Shown piece by piece: positions 59,683 through 64,000 of a stretch of DNA of 64,000 bases; position 1 is the stretch's first letter; each line of letters starts with the position of its first letter. The notes under the pieces are model-generated. The model did not search any database. It was not told the origin of the DNA and was given only the letters and a program-made list of their open reading frames with translations. The stretch is from Cyanoderma ruficeps. Lineage: Eukaryota > Chordata > Aves > Passeriformes > Timaliidae. The position numbers were made by a program, and so were the translations under genes. Location of the stretch: positions 124,001-188,000 of the forward strand of contig VZDJ01001247.1 in the NCBI GenBank assembly GCA_008694505.1, given 5' to 3'.

Positions 59683-61339
59683 TATCAGAATATTCTTATT
59701 AAACTTAAAATGGAAAAGAACCAGAACTGATACTACCTGAGGAAACCAAGTTGTCCTGCTCTGTAGGTGAAAGCAGGTGGTAGGGAGGGAAAGAGAGCAC
59801 AGTGAAATAAAGACCAGGCTATGCCCAGTGCACCTCTGGATGCTGTGAAATAGAAACTCCACCTTATTCTGAAGTGTCTGAGCCAAAGACTAACGAAACC
59901 AATCTCTTTTATTGGCAGGGTGAGGTTGGTCAGGCTCAAAATCCTCCTTAAAGGCCGATTTAAGCTACCTTCGGTGTGAAGGAGCTGCAAAGCAAGTTCA
60001 GCCCAGGATATCCCTTAGAGAGAAGAAGAAACCTGGAGGAAAGAGCAGAAAGGCATTAGCATACTAGCACATCTCTTTTGATACGTTTTTTGTGTGTGTC
60101 TGTCTCTCACACACATGTGTAATAATTGGATGGGCACTGCAGTACCAAATGCTGCCGTGATGGTGCTGCTGCCCATGTGCACCCCGGCGCTGCTTATCCA
60201 TCCCAGCCACACACCACGTCCGTTCTTTGTTTTCTCCGAGATTTTATCAGTCTTGGAAAATGGACAGCACCCTCATTGAATGTCTTGAATCCCAAGTCTG
60301 TCCAACAGTCATTGCAGGCTTGATGTGCGGCAGCCTTTGTTAAGAAACGCGCAATATTTACAAAAACAGGCTGACCTTTTAAACCAGCATTTTGTCAGGA
60401 GGAGCTGAAGGGGAGGGGATAAGGGGAGGGTAGGGCCAGAGCAGCCTTTGCTACCTGTTGCTGTAAGAGAAATCATATCCTGAATTAAAGAGACCTTTTG
60501 TTTTTATATCTGCATAAAGAATCATAAGTATGTCTACATATTTAACAGCGACTGCACTTGAAATGTACGCTGAGTTTTTTCCTTTACAAACCGTACCATC
60601 CTTCCTTTGGTCCTTTTCTTAGGTCCTTGCTAAAGAAAAAGATCATTAAAGCCCCAAGTAAGGTAAATCATTGCTGAGATCAGCTCACTCCACGATTCTT
60701 TATCTTAAAAATGATTAAACATGCAGGTAGGAACAAACCAATGTGATGCCAGAGGAAGCTTGGGTTTCTGTGGTTTCGGACTTTTTCCCAGCAGATTCTG
60801 AAAACATAGAACTGCCAGACTGGCAAGAAGACAGGAATGCTCCACACTGGTGCTTACAGAGATAATAGAAGGAAGACAAAAAGCTTCTTAATAAAACCCC
60901 AGAAACTGCCATCTCTTTTAAAGGGCACATCCCGGAGAGCAGACAAGTGCTGGTGTAGTGCTGGTGATCACTCCATATTGCCTTAGCACATACATCACAT
61001 AATCCACAGCGTGGTTACTGTGCTCATCGATCCTGCTAGGCATGAGGTGCACACAGCCATGCTACACTGCAGGGATGCCACAGCTCCGCGCTGGCCTGTT
61101 CCCTGACACGGACTGGATTTCAATTTACTTTCGATAAGCCCTCAACCCAATTCCACCCGGGGAAAAGCATTTTTATTAGCCATGAACGCGTGTCTGCCTC
61201 CAGCACGGGTGTAGAAGAGGGACCGGGAGAGGGGGGACATACATCAAGCTCCATAAATGCTGCCGCTGCCTCGCTCTCTACCCCACACACCTTCAAATTC
61301 CAGAGCCACTATGCGAGGAAAAGGGTGATTTTTCCACCG
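59683..61339. other. Upstream flank of the CpG-rich promoter
   Basis: GC content rises towards the right. No exon recognised. A G-quadruplex motif lies at 60410-60435 (listed separately). Confidence 0.5.
60410..60435 (+). other. Potential G-quadruplex motif
   Basis: Five runs of three or four G within 26 bases, with loops of one to four bases. This satisfies the usual G-quadruplex pattern with one spare run. It lies about 1.9 kb upstream of the candidate first exon. Folding is not shown by sequence alone. Confidence 0.6.
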
Positions 61340-61682
61340 AGCTACATCATTATTTCCATGCCAAGAGCCCGGAAGCACCGGGAGGCGGGGGAAGTGGAAG
61401 GGCGACGCTCCGCTTAGCCGGGGCAGGAGAGGGACACGGGTGATGAGCAGGGACATTTCCACCCATCCCCTGTCCCCAGCAAACGCTCCTGGCCGCGGTG
61501 TCGCGTCCCCGCTCAAGGATCTCCACAGCCCCTCTGTGCCGGGGAGGATGCGGGGCACCGGGGGCGAGCAGGGCTGCAGAAAATACGAAATAAAATGAGA
61601 AACAAAGGGTTGGCCGAGGGTGGGGGCCAGGTATGTTCTTACCCGCTCGGTGTTGCCGCCGTGGCTCGATGGATTGCGGGTG

Positions 61683-61722
61683 CAGCAGCAGGAGGAGGAG
61701 GAGGAGGTGGAGGAGGAGAGGC
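61683..61722. repeat. (GAG)n / CAG-rich trinucleotide repeat
   Basis: Three CAG units then about nine imperfect GAG units inside the CpG-rich region. Confidence 0.85.
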
Positions 61723-62145
61723 TGGTGCCACGCCACCCGCAGCCTGAGGGCGAGCTGCCCCCGTGCCGAGCGCTGTCGCCGCCGTGCCCCGGCCCCGGGA
61801 GCTGCCCCCGGCCCTATCGCTGTCCCCACCTCGGTTCCCGCTCCCCCACCTCTTCCTCCGGCCGCCCCCGCCCCGAGGGCAGCGTCACTCCCCGGCCCCC
61901 GCCGGGATGAGCCCCCGGCGCTCTCTGCCCCTCCCGGCTCGCTGCGGCCTCCCGCTCCTCGGCGCGGTCTCGTCTGTGTTCCACACGCGTGGGCAAAGCC
62001 CCTCTCCTCCTGCCTGCGGCTGAGATCCCACAATTTGTTATTCTTTCCTCGAGAATCGCTTCCATCACCACCAAAAAAACCCCCCCCTCACATCTACCCC
62101 AGCGAATCCCATCCCTCTTCACAACTCCTCTTGCTATTCGGGTTC

Positions 62146-62200
62146 GCTTCCCTCTCTCCTCCTCCTTCTCCCCTCCCTCTTTCCCCCCTTTTGGGTTCGG
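62146..62200. repeat. Polypyrimidine tract
   Basis: About 55 bases almost entirely of C and T just upstream of the candidate first exon, in the presumed 5' UTR or core promoter. Confidence 0.8.
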
Positions 62201-62335
62201 AGCCTCTCTCTGCCCTACACACACACACAGACAGGCACGCTCGGTGTAAATGGGTTGTCACACACACGGAACCGCTGCTGGTTCGCAAAGTCCCCCCTCC
62301 CTGCTCAGCCTTCCTCTAGCTTGAAGCCGCAGATC

Positions 62336-62403
62336 ATGGACTATATGCTTGGAGCCGGGATGCGTTTTATCCACAGCCGCTTCGCCTCCTGCAATTTCAC
62401 CCG
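62336..62403 (+). CDS. Candidate first coding exon of an unrecognised plus-strand gene (partial)
   Basis: An ATG at 62336 in the context 'cagatcATGG' (A at -3 is not present, G at +4 is) opens 22 codons plus two bases. It encodes a peptide that starts MDYMLGAG and ends ASCNFT, with an Arg codon split by the intron. The exon ends at CCG with GTGAGT at 62404-62409, a consensus donor. It lies at the downstream border of the CpG-rich promoter, the expected place for a first coding exon. The peptide has no signal peptide or motif that I can name, and could be an alternative N-terminus. I do not recognise the gene. An in-frame stop is not found in the 90 bases upstream, so a longer exon is possible. 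The exon could also be non-coding. Confidence 0.5.
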
Positions 62404-63050
62404 GTGAGTAGGTTTGATTTCGCATTCCGGTGGCGTGTTTCCAGCAGGAAGGACACTAAAAGCAGCAGGGAAAAATAAAAAATAAAAGATAAATTAAAAA
62501 AAAAAAAGTTTTGCTTCCCCTTGCTCCTGAACGGTCTAGCTCCACTTTCTAAACTCGAAGGAATTAGGAAACACCAGTTCTCTCTGCCCACATTCATTGC
62601 CAGTCACCGTGCTCGGCGCTGATTGCAGCGCGCACCGCAGCATCGCTTGCAGAGCCTTCGGCGTTCCGCTGCTTATTCATCACATTTTATTCATGTTTCC
62701 ATCGGGCATGGTACCTGCTCCATTCCCCGGGTTAACCCTTGCAGAAGAAGCCGCTGGCGTGGACTCTGGGGGGGCTCGGTGTGTCCCCCAGTGCCGGGGA
62801 AAGGACGGGATTGCTGCTGTAGCTGAGGGAGTCTGAGCGATGTCTGGGAACCTGCGGGGGGAGATCAGCTGGAAAAGTTCATTGCTCTTCCCCGTGCCCT
62901 GGAGAACTTGGACAGGATTGGGGGTGGAGAAGGATTCTCCAGAAGGGATAGGAAAGGATTTCCAGACCTCATGTCCCGTCGAATGTGCTGGGAGGTGGCA
63001 GTGGTCGGGGGGGCTGCGGGGCAGCAGCGGGGTCGGCGGCCGGGGCTGTC

Positions 63051-63121
63051 TGTCTGTCCTGCTGCTGCCAGGGCTTCTGTCCTGCTGCTGCCAGGGCTTC
63101 TGTCCTGCTGCTGCCAGGGCT
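63051..63121. repeat. 23-bp minisatellite
   Basis: The unit gctgctgccagggcttctgt plus cct is repeated about 2.7 times (63061-63083, 63084-63106, 63107-63121), with a partial unit before. The full units are identical. Confidence 0.95.
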
Positions 63122-63598
63122 CCCCCTCAGCCGCTGCCGCCGCTTGCTCCGCACCCTCTCCTCACTTCTCAATCCCATCGTACCTGATTTTATTTATCAC
63201 TATTTTCGGGCATTACCTGTATTTTTGGCTGGCCAAGAATCGGCTCCTGAGGAGTGCAGGGTAAGAGCGATGTTTGCCTTCCCCACAAAACGTACGCCCA
63301 CCCACACATGTACCTCATGTAGAGGTAGATGGTAGAGGCTCTTGAAGCAAGCAGAGGCGATCTTTGAGGGAAAAAAGGAGAAGACCCAAGGGAAATAAAC
63401 ACATTACGTTTGAAAAACAAGACAAGTGCCTTCAGAGGGCTATTTGTGGTTGATACTTCCAGGATTTCAGTGTCTCAGCGGCAGAGATCCACCCACGGTC
63501 AATAGCAGCAGGTAGGGAGGAAGGAAACATGTTCTATCTCTGGTGGGGAGGTATTGACAGGGCTCCGTGTAACTCTGTCATTTGGGTGCAGGATAATC

Positions 63599-63625
63599 GT
63601 GTGTGTGTGTGTGTGTGTGTGTGTN
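63599..63625. repeat. (GT)n microsatellite with an unresolved base
   Basis: Thirteen GT units followed by an N at 63625. The repeat length is likely uncertain. Confidence 0.95.
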
Positions 63626-64000
63626 GCAGTACCTGCAGGGATCACCAGGAAGGTGCTAAAGGCTTGCAAGCAGGTAGAGGTGCCAGGGAGAAATAACAAG
63701 ACCCGAATTTATTGCCTGGTGGCAAGCAGAAGACGGGAAAGCCCAATTCAATGCCAGAGTGTGCTCCCTCCGTCTTCTTCCCTCCACCCTCCCCCTCCCC
63801 GCGCTGCTGCCTCCCCCCTCGGCCGCCAGGTTGCTGGCTGATGTCTGGAAGGGAGTAGTGAAAGAGCCCTTCAAGCGTGGCATCCAAAATCCACCCTTCC
63901 TCCAGTCCTCTTCTCTCACCGGTTCGAAGCCCCCAGGCGTACTTATCTCCTTCCAGCTCAGGGTCCTTCTCCCGGAGACTCCAGCAGGTTTTCTCATTCC

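Larger units (their letters stand above)
61340..62410 (+). promoter_or_regulatory. CpG-rich promoter region
   Basis: The CpG dinucleotide is abundant from about 61340, especially 61355-62010, in contrast to its rarity over the previous 60 kb. This is the signature of an unmethylated CpG island over a vertebrate promoter. No TATA box was found near the candidate exon, as is usual for such promoters. The long frames on both strands (about 227 residues) are an effect of GC-rich sequence with few stop codons and are rich in Pro, Arg, Gly and Ala. Transcription start sites cannot be placed from sequence. Confidence 0.8.
62404..64000 (+). other. Probable start of the first intron, with GC-rich blocks
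   Basis: Follows the donor at 62404. GC- and CpG-rich blocks lie at about 62600-63260 and 63750-64000 and may hold alternative promoters or exons. A poly-A tract lies near 62497-62508. No acceptor-flanked exon could be defended. Confidence 0.45.

Noticed and set aside
61350..62319. Long frames of about 227 residues on both strands in the CpG-rich region
   Set aside because: GC-rich DNA has few stop codons. The products are low-complexity Pro/Arg/Ser/Gly sequences on both strands at once, which points to base composition.
1..64000. CRISPR arrays, operons, riboswitches or phage modules
   Set aside because: The tandem repeats present are ordinary microsatellites and one minisatellite without regular unique spacers, and the sequence is clearly vertebrate nuclear DNA.

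Overview
This is a window of nuclear genome from a bird, most likely a songbird. The main evidence is interspersed repeats: about twenty fragments of CR1, the dominant avian LINE, several avian-type endogenous retrovirus LTRs, and one tRNA-Ile-derived SINE with a CR1-type tail that matches the passerine TguSINE1 design. No bacterial, plasmid or phage organisation is visible. Nearly all open reading frames are short chance frames or pieces of dead CR1, because vertebrate genes here would be split into exons.

Layout. The left edge (1 to about 612) looks like the last intron, last coding exon (195-417) and short 3' UTR of a plus-strand gene, with two AATAAA signals. From about 0.6 to 61.3 kb the window is AT-rich intergenic DNA with no exon I can defend. 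Repeats are dispersed in the first 20 kb: CR1 fragments, the SINE, and microsatellites. From about 20 to 58 kb they include a set of LTRs: 20308-20929, 28046-28429, 30757-31040, about 34036-34400, 35400-35741, 36497-36939, 43838-44885 with 44080-44524 nested inside, 53005-53315, about 53385-53660, and 57165-58383 with two other LTRs nested inside. Several have intact target-site duplications and none is joined to gag, pol or env, so they read as solo LTRs left by recombination between paired LTRs.

The right edge (about 61.3 kb to the end) is a CpG-rich promoter region. It holds a candidate first coding exon (62336-62403, 22 codons plus 2 nt, followed by a consensus GTGAGT donor) of a second plus-strand gene, whose first intron would fill the rest of the window. 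The two genes would therefore lie head-to-tail about 62 kb apart. I do not recognise either protein and give no symbol.

I did not find a convincing new biological system. The observations most worth a check are the two gene edges, the nested LTR insertions with dated order, the SINE, two LTR pairs shared between distant sites, and a G-quadruplex motif upstream of the CpG promoter. Family names are from recognition of sequence features, without a database search; percent identities are by eye.
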